DNA of 64,000 nt from Nitrospirota bacterium. GTDB taxonomy: Bacteria; Nitrospirota; Thermodesulfovibrionia; UBA6902. Under the pieces are notes generated by a model. That model did no database searches, was not told the origin of the DNA, and saw only the letters and a list, made by a program, of their open reading frames with translations. The stretch lies in NCBI GenBank assembly GCA_016215115.1, contig JACRLN010000021.1:50196-114195 (forward strand), written 5' to 3'. Each line of letters begins with the position of its first letter. Position 1 is the first letter of the stretch. Position numbers and translations under genes: made by a program. Shown piece by piece: positions 1 through 9,473 of the stretch.

Positions 1-586
1 AAAAAACAGCCCACCAAATTCCAACAGTGAGAAAAGAAAATTTCACAGCTTCCTGAGCGTTTGAGAAACCGAAAGCCCCAGGCTTAAGCGTCATCCACAC
101 ATTCAGTGCGAAAAGAATACCGCCTCCGAGATAGCCAAGTGCAAAACCCAGTGATGAAACAAAATCAAGCTTTTTTTCAGATGCTACGCCGGTAATCAAT
201 GAATCATAGAAAATATTTCCACCTGAAAAGCCTATAATTGCAAAAATATAAAGTAAAATGGCAAAAGGCCAGTTGCCTTTTGAAACCATATACAGGGATG
301 AGGTCATCACCATACCTATGCATGCAAAGAACATAAGAAATTTTTTCTTTGACGTACCTTTATCTGCAATGGCTCCGAGAACGGGCGCAAGTAAAGCCAC
401 AGTTGTTCCTGCAATAGAATTTGCCAAACCCAGTCTTGCAGTGCTTACAGTTGCATCAACTCCGCTGCTCCAGAACTGTTTAAAAAACAGCGGAAAGAAC
501 CCTGCCATAATTGTTGTGGCAAACGCCGAATTCGCCCAATCATACAAGGCCCATCCGAGGATAGCTTTCTTGTTGTCGGTCTGCAT
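1..586 (-). CDS. UMF1-type MFS transporter, N-terminal part (cut by window start)
   Basis: The reverse strand encodes the first ~195 residues of a polytopic membrane protein; the rest lies beyond the window. It starts MQTDNKKAILGW and carries LYDWANSAFATT at about residues 14-25, the hallmark of the UMF1/Atg22-like branch of the major facilitator superfamily. At least four hydrophobic segments are visible, and a short basic loop (ADKGTSKKK) follows the second, like the MFS motif A loop. Family members are inner-membrane efflux or amino-acid permeases; the substrate here cannot be told. The ATG at 584-586 is the only sensible start. It is transcribed away from the DUF116 gene at 808. Confidence 0.85.
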   Translation of the reverse strand, partial: MQTDNKKAILGWALYDWANSAFATTIMAGFFPLFFKQFWSSGVDATVSTARLGLANSIAGTTVALLAPVLGAIADKGTSKKKFLMFFACIGMVMTSSLYMVSKGNWPFAILLYIFAIIGFSGGNIFYDSLITGVASEKKLDFVSSLGFALGYLGGGILFALNVWMTLKPGAFGFSNAQEAVKFSFLTVGIWWAVF

Positions 587-807
587 ATCGATATCAGTCC
601 CTGAATAAAGTAGCCTCAATTATACTAACAATTTCAAAACTCCGCACACAAGTTAGTAAGTGTGAAAGTCTGGAAGCTCGTAAGTAAAAAAAGACTTCCT
701 CACTTCCCCGCTTCCCAGCTTTCGCACTTTCTGTCTTCCACGCTTACGATCTTAATTCTCTGTGCCCCTGTTAATTTAATACACCAAATTATGTTATTCT
801 CTGAAAC

Positions 808-1323
808 ATGTTGAAAAAACTTAAATTCTTCTTGAAACTTTATCTTTATAAGACTCAGGGACTGCTCGGACTCAAAAGGTGCGACATTATGTCAATCATT
901 AATGATTATTACAGAAATGATTTCCGGAAGCTTGAAAAAAAAGATATTGCCATTATTCTGCCTCATTGTCTTATCAGCAAAAAATGCCCGGCAAAATTTT
1001 CAAAGTCGGACGGCATACTCTGTAATAAATGCAACCTCTGCGGATGTGGGGAAATCTATGCGATTGCTGAACAGAAAGGCTACCAGTTTTATATTTCTCC
1101 AAGTGTCGGTTTCACAAAAAGACTTGCCCGAAGAAAAAATCTCAGAGGGGTTATTGGAGTCGCCTGTGATTATGAAATTGAAAGAGGCATAAGTTCTGAA
1201 AAGATCAGAGGCACGGGTGTTAAGATTGCTGGCAACAGTATCAAAACACAGGGCATACGTCTCCATGTTTATGATTGTATTAATAACAATGTCGATTGGG
1301 ATAAAATAATAGAACTTATGTAA
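808..1323 (+). CDS. DUF116 family cysteine-rich protein
   Basis: The 171-residue protein has the cysteine pattern of DUF116: C54 and C60 (PHCLISKKC), then C72, C75, C78 and C80 (CNKCNLCGC), with further cysteines in GVACDYE and near the C-terminus. The clustered cysteines suggest metal or iron-sulfur binding, but no function is established for the family. The N-terminal ~25 residues are basic and hydrophobic. No Shine-Dalgarno is visible. A TATTCT hexamer lies 7 nt before the ATG, so the message could be leaderless. The next gene starts about 50 bp downstream. Confidence 0.85.
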   Translation: MLKKLKFFLKLYLYKTQGLLGLKRCDIMSIINDYYRNDFRKLEKKDIAIILPHCLISKKCPAKFSKSDGILCNKCNLCGCGEIYAIAEQKGYQFYISPSVGFTKRLARRKNLRGVIGVACDYEIERGISSEKIRGTGVKIAGNSIKTQGIRLHVYDCINNNVDWDKIIELM

Positions 1324-1336
1324 ATGTTAATTGATT

Positions 1337-1360
1337 GTCATTCCCGCTTGTCGGGAATCT
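1337..1360. repeat. Short palindromic repeat (GTCATTCCCG type)
   Basis: The half-sites ATTCCCG and CGGGAAT face each other across a 5-nt spacer. It sits just before the ATG at 1376 and would add false N-terminal residues to that gene if the upstream ATG at 1331 were used. Confidence 0.8.
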
Positions 1361-1375
1361 TTCTTTGTAATTACC

Positions 1376-2200
1376 ATGGCTGATGAAATCAAACTTCTTA
1401 AAGCCGAGATAAAACGCCTCCGTAAAAAATTTGCCGTACTATCCCCTTCCCTTGAAACCATGCTTAAACTCAGGGGATTCAGGATATATAAAAAAGAACC
1501 TTCTGAAGACCTGCTGCTGCCTCAAAAAAAATACATTAATTCCTACTTTGAAAAGCTGAGAAGATATTCATTCCGGCTGTTCCTCAGGGATGTTATAAAA
1601 CATCAGGATTTTTTCATACCTGAAAGAGTCACGCGATACGCAACAAAGGAGATAACGTTGCAGTATATCAATTTCCTTTTAAAGACAGGCGCTATTGAAT
1701 CAGTGCATGAAGGTTATCGCACAAAAAAACATCCAATAAAGAGCTTCGGAGAAACCCTTGAGTGGTTTGTTGCCGGATTGATAAAAAATGAATTTGAGGC
1801 TGAAACTTTCTGGGGCATAAAATTCAAAAGGCCCAAGGTAGGCGGCGACTATGACATTATTGCCAAAATCGAATCTTCAATACTTTATATGGAGATCAAA
1901 TCCTCCCCTCCGAGACAGATTTATGATAAAGGAATAACTGCTTTCATGAATCGTGTTGAAGACCTGTCGTCAGACATATCCATTTTTTTTGTTGACACAG
2001 AGCTTAGAATGAAAGACAAGATCGTTCCCATGTTCGAGACAGAATTACAGAGGCGTTACAAAAAACCGGTTCCAGTCGAGCGGATAGAAAAAGAATTGTT
2101 TCATATTAACGGGAAAATCTTTATAATAAACTCAAAAGACAGCATAGAGGCAAATATAGGGACGGTACTGAGATTTTACTGGAACAGGAAGACAGAGTAA
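1376..2200 (+). CDS. Uncharacterised protein with PD-(D/E)XK-like nuclease signature
   Basis: The 274-residue protein starts MADEIKLLKAEIKRLRKK, a short basic coiled coil. The C-terminal half contains GGDYDII (D158, D160), then a hydrophobic strand ending YMEIKSS (E173, K175), with E126 and E129 on a preceding helix. The D-x12-E-x-K spacing matches the core of the restriction-endonuclease-like fold. Function is unknown; DNA cleavage or a non-catalytic structural role are both possible. An ATG at 1331 in the same frame would add 15 residues encoded by the palindromic repeat, so the ATG at 1376 is preferred. A small cysteine-rich ORF follows 43 bp downstream. Confidence 0.7.
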   Translation: MADEIKLLKAEIKRLRKKFAVLSPSLETMLKLRGFRIYKKEPSEDLLLPQKKYINSYFEKLRRYSFRLFLRDVIKHQDFFIPERVTRYATKEITLQYINFLLKTGAIESVHEGYRTKKHPIKSFGETLEWFVAGLIKNEFEAETFWGIKFKRPKVGGDYDIIAKIESSILYMEIKSSPPRQIYDKGITAFMNRVEDLSSDISIFFVDTELRMKDKIVPMFETELQRRYKKPVPVERIEKELFHINGKIFIINSKDSIEANIGTVLRFYWNRKTE

Positions 2201-2243
2201 AGAGTAAGGGGTAAGGAGTCAGGAAGAAAAGGAGTTGATCATC

Positions 2244-2405
2244 GTGGGAAAAACCATCTGCGTAGTGTGTGCATGGAGGGAGACTTGCCAGAAAAAGTTC
2301 TCCATGAGCGGCAGGGATATTCAATGTGCTGATTATGTAAAAGACCTTTCTATCAAGGAAGAAAAAGAAGAAGATACTCAACAGGCTGAGCCTAAAAAGA
2401 AATAG
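2244..2405 (+). CDS. Small cysteine-rich protein, 53 aa
   Basis: A GTG start preceded by AAGGAG at 2228-2233 opens a 53-codon frame. The product begins VGKTICVVCAWRETCQKKF, with four cysteines in the first ~30 residues (CVVC, ETC, QCADY), and ends in a highly charged Glu/Lys tail. The CxxC and the spaced Cys residues suggest metal binding. I recognise no named family. It ends 4 bp from the end of the convergent scpB gene. Coding character rests on the ribosome site and conserved-looking Cys spacing only. Confidence 0.55.
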   Translation: MGKTICVVCAWRETCQKKFSMSGRDIQCADYVKDLSIKEEKEEDTQQAEPKKK

Positions 2406-2409
2406 TATT

Positions 2410-3006
2410 TTATATAGATTCACCTGCTTCTGATTCTTCCGGGATAATCACCGGCGCTTCAGGGATATCCACTTCCTGAAACTCTTTGAGCGTTGGCAAT
2501 TCCGATAAATCCTTCAGACCAAAATACTGGAGAAATTCCTTTGTTGTCCCGTACAAAAGCGGCCTGCCCGGGACTTCTTTCCTGCCGAGAATTTTCAGAA
2601 GTCTTCTATCAAGAAGTGTCTTCACTACGCCATCCGAATTAACGCCTCTTATAGCCTCTATTTCCGCTTTTATAATCGGCTGCTTGTAGGCAATTATGGC
2701 AAGGGTTTCAAGTGACGGCTGAGACAGTTTTGTGGGCACCGCGGTAGAAAGAAGCTTCTTTACCCATGGGGCACAGGCAGGATTTGTAACCATCTGTATG
2801 CCCCCTGCAACTTCCGCAATATGAAGCCCGGTATTTTTTATCGTATAATCGGTAATCAGTTCTTTTACAAGCCGTTCAATCTCTGTCGTGTCCATTTCTA
2901 AAATGTTTTTCAGCGTGTCAATGGATAACGGCTCTCCGGCTATAAAAAAAATTGCTTCAAGTACAGACTTGGCTTCTTTATCTTCCATGGTTTCCTTAGC
3001 TGACAT
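2410..3006 (-). CDS. scpB: Segregation and condensation protein B
   Basis: The 198-residue protein matches ScpB, the kleisin-binding partner of the SMC-ScpA condensin-like complex that organises the chromosome. The two winged-helix domains are visible: SVLEAIFFIAGEPLS at about residues 14-28 and the conserved LETLAIIAYKQPI segment (~100-112) followed by RGVNSDGVVKTLLDR. The acidic C-terminal tail is typical. ScpA is not next to it here. An internal ATG at 2988 with AAGGA just upstream is an alternative start. Confidence 0.93.
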   Translation of the reverse strand: MSAKETMEDKEAKSVLEAIFFIAGEPLSIDTLKNILEMDTTEIERLVKELITDYTIKNTGLHIAEVAGGIQMVTNPACAPWVKKLLSTAVPTKLSQPSLETLAIIAYKQPIIKAEIEAIRGVNSDGVVKTLLDRRLLKILGRKEVPGRPLLYGTTKEFLQYFGLKDLSELPTLKEFQEVDIPEAPVIIPEESEAGESI

Positions 3007-3177
3007 CTATCAGCTTCTTACGTTCCACAAATTAAAATCGTAACAGAAATTGCCTAAAATTACAATAAAATGAACTGGTCTAAAGTTAAGATTAGCAAAT
3101 GCCGATATTAAAAATACTAATTAATGCCACCTTTGGTGGATATAACACACAACCCTTAAATTTAAAGGAGGTTTAGC

Positions 3178-3657
3178 ATGGCTAAACAATGGTTAATGGT
3201 AATAGTGGTTATCACACTGTTTGCAGTAGGTATTGCCTTCGCCGGGCCATATCCTGATGACTTGACACAGCACTTTATGGCTCTTAAGGCAGACGGAGAG
3301 GCTGGAAAGGAAATGCCTGCTTCTTTGGAAGGGGTTAATACCGTCACCGCTAATGACGCCTACAAGATGTGGAAAGAGAAAAAGGCTGTCGTTCTTGATT
3401 GCCGTCCTAAGGCGCAATATGACACTGAAAGGATTCAGGGCGCAGAGATTTTTCCTGCTGACGACTTTATTACAAATCCTGCCATGGCTGAAAAGCTCGA
3501 CAAGAATAAGACTTATTTGCTTTATTGCAACGGAATAAAGTGCTGGCGTTCGACCTCAGTAGCCCTGATACTTTCCAAACATTTCGGTTTCAAGAATATT
3601 TACTGGTACAGAGACGGTATCCTGGACTGGAAGAAAAACAGTTATCCCGTTGAGTAA
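3178..3657 (+). CDS. Periplasmic rhodanese-like protein
   Basis: The 159-residue protein has a signal peptide (cleavage near AFAG, residues 20-23) and one rhodanese domain. VVLDCRPKAQYDTERIQGA (71-89) is the CH2A-like strand and loop, and C117 in YCNGIKCWR is the expected persulfide-forming cysteine, with a second Cys at 122. Rhodanese domains carry sulfane sulfur or act as redox/sulfur relays; the substrate is unknown. Translation should be strong: AAGGAGGT lies just before the ATG. It appears to be a single-gene unit. Confidence 0.88.
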   Translation: MAKQWLMVIVVITLFAVGIAFAGPYPDDLTQHFMALKADGEAGKEMPASLEGVNTVTANDAYKMWKEKKAVVLDCRPKAQYDTERIQGAEIFPADDFITNPAMAEKLDKNKTYLLYCNGIKCWRSTSVALILSKHFGFKNIYWYRDGILDWKKNSYPVE

Positions 3658-3765
3658 TTAACTCAGATGTTCAAGTATCGGATAAGGGGTAATGGAAAAG
3701 TACCATATAGTCAATTTTCCGTACCCCTTATTTGATATATAACAAAAAATATAAAAGGAATCACC

Positions 3766-6219
3766 TTGACTATAAAAACCAAACTGACATTGAATATCGT
3801 TATTGTCCTTGTAATTATAGGCGCCGTTGCAACCACAAGCGTCACAGGAATGAGGTTCATTAAGGACAAGCTGTTTTACCTTACGGAGCGAAGCACCCCT
3901 TTTCAGATGAAGACCGTTGAATTTCAAAGGGCCATACAGGGTGTCACCGCTGACATTATTAAGGTCAGCGCCTCAAATAATTTCGAAGATTACAGGTCTA
4001 ACCGGTCTGAAGCTGAAAAATCTCTGTCAGAAGTTAATAAAATACAGAGCGACCTGGAGTCTCTTTACGGCGGCGTAAAGATGGAGACTTATGAGGAACT
4101 TAATAAAATAGCACAGGAGTTGTTCGAAATAACTGATATCAGACTGAAGTCGGAAGAATATATAGTAACGTCCAACAAATCAATCAGCCAAAAACTGAAA
4201 GATGCTTCAAGTATATTAAAGGAATTGGATGACAAAGTAAAAGGCTTTCAACTTAATCGTTCAGCAACCGTCCTGTCAATACAGAGTAACATAAAGACGA
4301 TCTCGCGGAGACTTAAAGCTGTGGAATCATTAAGGCTGGTATTAAAAGACCTTCAGGTGGCTGTCTTTGAAACACAGAAGGCTCCGGATAAAAAAACATT
4401 AACATCTGTCCAGGAAAAAATCAGCTCTATAATAACGAGAACGTTACAAAATGAATTTATAAAAGAATCAAAAGATCTTTCTAACGAAATAAAAGCTTCA
4501 GGTGAAAAGCTTGAAGAACTCGTAAAATTACAAACGTCTATTGTGGAACAGGCTAAAGATGATACTAAGAATATGCAAAATGAAATAATTAAAGATGTAG
4601 ATAAGAGACTATCAACAGTCTTTACCGCAATAGACAGAGAAACAGCTTCGCTTAATGAAAAAAATGAGACAGAAAACACGAGAGAAAGCGAGGCCTTTAC
4701 TCAGGCCAACATCGCATTCAACGCATTATCAACCAGTTCGGAACTGTTGCCTCTCGGTTTACATATAGAAACATTATCAACCAGTCTTTTTACAGTTATG
4801 TCATTAAAAGATATGGACGCCATAGAACTTGAAATCAAAAAAGACTTTGAATCAATTGAGTACACTGAAAAGTCAATGGAAAGATTATTGAAAAAGCTCA
4901 AGGCAAATGATGAACTTGAAATATTCTATAAAGTGGTAAATGCATTAAGCTCAATCAAAGGGACCTTACTTGTACGCGACGGCATAATCTATAAGATCCG
5001 TGATCAGTTGAGCATTAAGGAAAAGGTATTGCAATCTTCTGAAAGATTGAGAGCGATTGTTTTTAAACAGGCAGAAAAAGGCAAAGAAACAGTTGCATCC
5101 GCAAAGGGAGAACAGGAAAAAGCAATAGGTATTGTAAACAAGATGGTACGTGTCAGCACCATACTTGTATGGGCTATAAGCATAGGAGCGGTGATATTCG
5201 GAATTGTCTTCGGCACCTGGGTTTACAAGTCCATAGCAAACCCCTTAAACCAGCTTATGAAAGTTTCTGATGAAGTCGCAAACGGCGATTTAAAATTCGT
5301 GGTATCCGCCAACGGCAACGATGAAGTCGGAGCTGTTCAGACGTCTGTAGCAAAGATGGTAACGAATCTCAGGGATATAGTCAGCAGGATGTTGACCGCG
5401 ACATCGAACCTGGCAAGCAGTTCAGAGGAATTGTCAGCTACCGCCACAATACTGAATAAAGGCTCACAGGATCAAAACACTCAGATAGAACAATCAGCAA
5501 CCGCCATGATGGAGATGTCACAAACAACCATGGAGGTGGCCAAGAATGCAGGGGATGCGGCAGATACATCACGAAAAACCTCTGAACTGGCAAGGAACGG
5601 CAAGGCTGCCGTGGAACAAACCGTCCAGGGAATGTTGAATATTTCAAAGGCCGTAAAAGATGCCTCGATGCTTGCAACTTCTCTGGGTGAGAGCTCGAAA
5701 GAAATAGATAAGGTAGTATATGTTATAAATGAAATAGCTCAACAGATAAATCTCCTTGCATTGAACGCAGCTATTGAAGCAGCAAGGGCAGGAGAGTATG
5801 GAAGAGGATTTGCTGTTGTAGCAGACGAAGTCAGACAACTCTCGGAAAAAACAGTCGGATCGACAAAAGAAATCTCCGGAATAATCAATAAAATTCAGGA
5901 CGCCGCTGCAAAGTCCATAGATGCCATGATCCGCGGTGAGGAGGAAGTAGATAAAGGGGTAAAACTTTCCGAAACAGCGAAGTCTTCCCTCGATATGATA
6001 GTTACAGCTTCTGAAAAAGGCGCTGATATGATATACAGGATTGCAGCAGGATCGGAAGAACAATCTTCTGCAGCAGAAGAAGTATCACAAACCATGGAAA
6101 ATATATCACATGTTACTAAAGGATTAAGCAATTCCATAGCCGAGATAAAGAAGACATCAGAATCTCTCTCACGTCAGGCCAGCGAACTGAATTCCATGGC
6201 TACATGGTTTAAGACATAG
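3766..6219 (+). CDS. Methyl-accepting chemotaxis protein
   Basis: The 817-residue chemoreceptor has an N-terminal membrane segment (about 9-29), a long helical periplasmic sensor region (~30-460), a second membrane segment around 463-484, a HAMP linker, and a full MCP signalling domain. The signalling tip at about residue 655-690 reads [20 protein letters not shown] followed by [16 protein letters not shown], the part that contacts CheA and CheW. The ligand region is almost all coiled coil and gives no clue to the signal. The start is TTG at 3766. No che genes are present in the window. Confidence 0.95.
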   Translation: MTIKTKLTLNIVIVLVIIGAVATTSVTGMRFIKDKLFYLTERSTPFQMKTVEFQRAIQGVTADIIKVSASNNFEDYRSNRSEAEKSLSEVNKIQSDLESLYGGVKMETYEELNKIAQELFEITDIRLKSEEYIVTSNKSISQKLKDASSILKELDDKVKGFQLNRSATVLSIQSNIKTISRRLKAVESLRLVLKDLQVAVFETQKAPDKKTLTSVQEKISSIITRTLQNEFIKESKDLSNEIKASGEKLEELVKLQTSIVEQAKDDTKNMQNEIIKDVDKRLSTVFTAIDRETASLNEKNETENTRESEAFTQANIAFNALSTSSELLPLGLHIETLSTSLFTVMSLKDMDAIELEIKKDFESIEYTEKSMERLLKKLKANDELEIFYKVVNALSSIKGTLLVRDGIIYKIRDQLSIKEKVLQSSERLRAIVFKQAEKGKETVASAKGEQEKAIGIVNKMVRVSTILVWAISIGAVIFGIVFGTWVYKSIANPLNQLMKVSDEVANGDLKFVVSANGNDEVGAVQTSVAKMVTNLRDIVSRMLTATSNLASSSEELSATATILNKGSQDQNTQIEQSATAMMEMSQTTMEVAKNAGDAADTSRKTSELARNGKAAVEQTVQGMLNISKAVKDASMLATSLGESSKEIDKVVYVINEIAQQINLLALNAAIEAARAGEYGRGFAVVADEVRQLSEKTVGSTKEISGIINKIQDAAAKSIDAMIRGEEEVDKGVKLSETAKSSLDMIVTASEKGADMIYRIAAGSEEQSSAAEEVSQTMENISHVTKGLSNSIAEIKKTSESLSRQASELNSMATWFKT

Positions 6220-6228
6220 AAAAATAAG

Positions 6229-6969
6229 TTATGAGGCTTTTCTTTGGTATCTTCCCAGCGGATGCTCCTGCAAGACATCCGAATCCTTACCGTTATTCAG
6301 TAATTCCAGCATCCTGACAAGTGATTCCTGCCGGAAACTGTGAATCTTTACAACAGGAATCTCATAAGGAAACCGGTCATCGATAAAGTTGGAAAGCGGG
6401 GCATAATTAGGCAGCCTCGACAGGAAAAGAACTCCCTTAAATATTCTTTTGTTGGTTTTGAAAGAGAAAAAAAGACTTTCGAGTTTATCTTCCATGAAAA
6501 TATCATTTTTCTTTTGCATAACCTTGTCAAGATTTTTCAGCGCCCTCCTGTATTTTTTGTCAACAATGCTGTCTGCCTTTACCTCCAGGATAGAGTGACT
6601 GAAAGGGACCCAGTTTTTTTCGAGATTGTGCACTACAGTATCCGCACAAAGATGAGTTAAGTAACCATAAGCAAATGCCTTCTGCCTGTTTGTTTTTGCA
6701 GATTCAAGTATGTTCCAGGCAATATCCCAATTATGGGAATTCTTGTCATGCCCCTGAAATCGTCTTCCTAATATTATGTCAGCGCTCAGGTTGCCGTATA
6801 AAAAATCATTCTTATATTTTTTCAAGATACTATAAATGCCCGCAGGGATAAGAGCAGCCCCCAGATCCAGCACCTGATAGCCAAGATAAACATGCGTAAG
6901 AGGTCCCCATGCATGCGCGAGAGAGGGGATAAGAAGTATGGATAAAAAACAACTAATAATAATAAACAT
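6229..6969 (-). CDS. Zinc-dependent phospholipase C-like secreted protein
   Basis: The 246-residue protein has a signal peptide ending AHA, so the mature chain begins with Trp21 (AWGPLTH), as in the Zn_dep_PLPC family where the N-terminal Trp itself binds zinc. Further likely zinc ligands are H26, residues in HDKNSHNWD, and the HLCADTVVH segment in the middle. Known members hydrolyse phospholipids, but many environmental homologues are uncharacterised, so the substrate is uncertain. It is convergent with the chemoreceptor gene, 9 bp apart. Confidence 0.8.
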   Translation of the reverse strand: MFIIISCFLSILLIPSLAHAWGPLTHVYLGYQVLDLGAALIPAGIYSILKKYKNDFLYGNLSADIILGRRFQGHDKNSHNWDIAWNILESAKTNRQKAFAYGYLTHLCADTVVHNLEKNWVPFSHSILEVKADSIVDKKYRRALKNLDKVMQKKNDIFMEDKLESLFFSFKTNKRIFKGVLFLSRLPNYAPLSNFIDDRFPYEIPVVKIHSFRQESLVRMLELLNNGKDSDVLQEHPLGRYQRKAS

Positions 6970-7580
6970 AACCTGATATAGTTTAGGATATTTTATAAAT
7001 AAAATCTATACCGCAAGTATTATCACTGCGGTTTTCTTAAAGCCTCTTGTGAAATTTTACCGAGCATCTTTTTTACTTTACTCTAAAGAATTTTTCAAGT
7101 CCTATATATTCATTGAAGCAGCCCCCTCTCCTATCACGTAGCAATTTACAATAAATTAAAACCCAGTAACTATTTCGCAGTGCATATAGCATCCTCCCGT
7201 CTGAAGATAAATTTACAAATCCTTTACATACTTTAACCGCACATTTACAAATCAATCAGCTAATCTTTAATCAGATAGTCAGCATAAATAACTACAATTA
7301 TAAAATTTTTTAAGGATATGAAGCGGTTTCATCAAAAACGGCACGGTTACAACTCCCGGTTGTTTAACTATATTACTATTTATCACATGATAAGCAAGTC
7401 TAATACTTATTGACTCCGCAATATGAAAGTGATACTAAGAAGTTAAGATACTGATAGATACTAAACCGGTCTAACAATTTATTTTAAATGATTCCTGTTA
7501 ATACAGAAAAGGAGGTGAGAGAAGTTTAAGAACAGAGATGTCAATAACAATATAAAAAATAATGAGAGGAGGATATTTGT
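6970..7580. other. Gene-free leader region of the nitrite reductase gene
   Basis: No gene of convincing length is seen in these 611 bases, which are AT-rich. Near its right end GGAGGTGA (7511-7518) is an almost perfect Shine-Dalgarno with no start codon at useful distance, followed by ATGTCAATAACAATATAA (a possible 5-codon leader) and then the real site AGAGGAGGA before the ATG at 7581. Promoter elements for the nitrite reductase gene must lie here, but none is clear enough to place. Confidence 0.5.
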
Positions 7581-9305
7581 ATGATCAAAAAACTTTATAT
7601 AGTTCTTGCAGCAACATTCGCACTTGTCGTGACAATTGGAATTTATTATTCAGCAGTAAATGCTCAATATGAAAGTGCACTTGCTAAAAAAACAGCGGCT
7701 GTGGAGAAGCCGGTAAAGGTCGAAACATGTTATGGCTGTCATGACCAGATTAAAGAGCTTCACACAATGGGCAAACATTCAAAGGTCAACTGTTCAAATT
7801 GCCATAAGGAGCTTGACAGGCACCTTAAGGCTGCAGGAAATCAGACTCCTGAAACAAGGCCTGTGACAGACACATCATGGGAGGCGTGCGGTCAGTGCCA
7901 TAAAGAGCAGTATAACAGCTTTACGCAGACTGCCTATCACAGACCGGCGAGGGATGAAAAGTCACAACTTACCAACAGGGCTCCAAACCCCTTCTGGGAT
8001 AAACTTATGGCAGGGCATGGATTCACAAAAGAGCATAACCTTACAAGAAGCCATCCCTGGATGCTTGTGGATCATCTCGTTGTTGACAGGGCCTACGGCG
8101 GAAGATACCAGCCCAATAACGGCTGGCTTTATACCACTGAGCAGGCGCCGGTAAAAGCATGGGATTTACTCCAGGATAATTATCCCGATGTCGCTGATCA
8201 CAAGGCGTTTATACCTCAGAGCGCAGCAGCAGCAAATCCTGTATGTCTGCAATGCAAATCCCAGGACCAGATACTTAAATGGTCCTATATGGGTGATCCG
8301 GTTCCCGGCGCACAGTGGTCCAGGACATCGAAAGTCACTGAACTTGTAAAAGACCTTCAGCACGGACTTAACTGTATTTACTGTCATGACTCACATGCCG
8401 CAAAACCGAGGATCGTGAGGGATGGATTAATAGATGCGCTCACAAGACCCGATGGAGATACCCTCTGGCACAAAGACCCGAACAGGACCGGCATAAAGGT
8501 CATTGATATGGGCCTGAGAGGTTTTACCAGAAAGATAGCCCTTCTTGACAAGTATGATACAAGACTCCAGTGCGGACAGTGTCATGTAGAGTACAATTGC
8601 AATCCGGGCTATGATCCCAAAAATCCTGATACGTCAAAATACTCGGTAACAATGGCTGACAGAAGGACCAACCACTTTCCGTACAAGGATGTATTTGGCC
8701 TCTATGACCACTATGTGAACAAAGTGAGCTTTCTCGACTTCAAGCACGCTTTAACAGGAGGACTTCTCTGGAAGGCGCAGCATCCTGAGGCAGAGGCGTT
8801 CTACAATTCAAAACATGCCAGGGCCGGCGCAGGATGCAATGACTGTCATACTCCTAAAGTAAAGGACAAAAAAACAGGCAAGGTCTATACATCACATTTC
8901 GCAGTCACGCCGAAGGTGCAGCTTAAAGAAACTTGTCTCAAGTGTCATCCCAAATGGACAGAAGAACAGGCAAAATACTCCATTGACTCCATAAAAGCGC
9001 ACATAAGAGGCAAGATGAGAAAGGCTGAATTCCGGCTGTCTGCACTGATTGACAAAATAGTTGAAGCAAAGAAAGCCGGGGTAGACGCTGAAATTATAAA
9101 GCAGGCACAGGACCAACATCTTAAAGCACATATCCTGTGGGAATTCTGGACTGCCGAGAATTCCGATGGTTTCCACAATCCTCAAATGGCAAGAGAGTCA
9201 CTTACAAAGTCTGTTGATGAAGCTTTGAAGGGCATTGAAATTATTACTATTGCAATGGCTCCAAAGCCGGCAGCAGCAGCGACTCCGGCGGCACCGGCAA
9301 AGTAG
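7581..9305 (+). CDS. Octahaem cytochrome c nitrite reductase (ammonia-forming)
   Basis: The 574-residue exported protein has eight haem sites: CxxCH at C50, C71, C103, C265, C331, C419 and C452, and CxxCK at C222-K226. A single CxxCK as the fourth haem is the mark of the octahaem nitrite reductase (ONR) group typified by Thioalkalivibrio TvNiR; pentahaem NrfA has it as haem 1. Y338-x-C340 right after haem 6 matches the Tyr-Cys pair that is cross-linked in TvNiR, and H401 (QHPE) matches the catalytic His. It would reduce nitrite to ammonium with six electrons in the periplasm. An N-terminal signal or anchor (residues 1-28) is present. A strong terminator follows. Confidence 0.9.
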   Translation: MIKKLYIVLAATFALVVTIGIYYSAVNAQYESALAKKTAAVEKPVKVETCYGCHDQIKELHTMGKHSKVNCSNCHKELDRHLKAAGNQTPETRPVTDTSWEACGQCHKEQYNSFTQTAYHRPARDEKSQLTNRAPNPFWDKLMAGHGFTKEHNLTRSHPWMLVDHLVVDRAYGGRYQPNNGWLYTTEQAPVKAWDLLQDNYPDVADHKAFIPQSAAAANPVCLQCKSQDQILKWSYMGDPVPGAQWSRTSKVTELVKDLQHGLNCIYCHDSHAAKPRIVRDGLIDALTRPDGDTLWHKDPNRTGIKVIDMGLRGFTRKIALLDKYDTRLQCGQCHVEYNCNPGYDPKNPDTSKYSVTMADRRTNHFPYKDVFGLYDHYVNKVSFLDFKHALTGGLLWKAQHPEAEAFYNSKHARAGAGCNDCHTPKVKDKKTGKVYTSHFAVTPKVQLKETCLKCHPKWTEEQAKYSIDSIKAHIRGKMRKAEFRLSALIDKIVEAKKAGVDAEIIKQAQDQHLKAHILWEFWTAENSDGFHNPQMARESLTKSVDEALKGIEIITIAMAPKPAAAATPAAPAK

Positions 9306-9315
9306 TTAATTTTTC

Positions 9316-9346
9316 AAAAGGCGGGGCACACAGCCCCGCCTTTTAG
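9316..9346 (+). terminator. Rho-independent terminator after the nitrite reductase gene
   Basis: A perfect 12-bp stem (AAAAGGCGGGGC pairing with GCCCCGCCTTTT) closes a 5-nt ACACA loop and runs into T-rich sequence. It begins 10 bp after the stop codon and should separate the nitrite reductase transcript from the downstream nap genes. Confidence 0.85.
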
Positions 9347-9359
9347 TTTTGACATTTTT

Positions 9360-9419
9360 GTCATTCCGGCTTGTCCGGAATCTTTATAATAAGAAGGATT
9401 CCCGACAAGCCGGAATGAC
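9360..9419. repeat. Composite palindromic repeat
   Basis: Two GTCATTCCGG-type palindromes face each other: GTCATTCCGGCTTGTCCGGA at the left and the inverted partner ending CCGGAATGAC at the right. Same family as the other GTCATTCCCG repeats in this window. Confidence 0.8.
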
Positions 9420-9473
9420 ACTTATACAATACATGAAATTCAATAAAATTCAAGAAAGGGGGTAGATACAGGT

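Noticed and set aside
258..608. 116-aa + strand open frame at the left edge
   Set aside because: Antisense to the UMF1-type transporter, whose signature LYDWANSAF is on the reverse strand.
6340..6660. 106-aa + strand frame opposite the phospholipase-like gene
   Set aside because: No ribosome site and no recognised domain; the reverse strand has the signal peptide and zinc motif.
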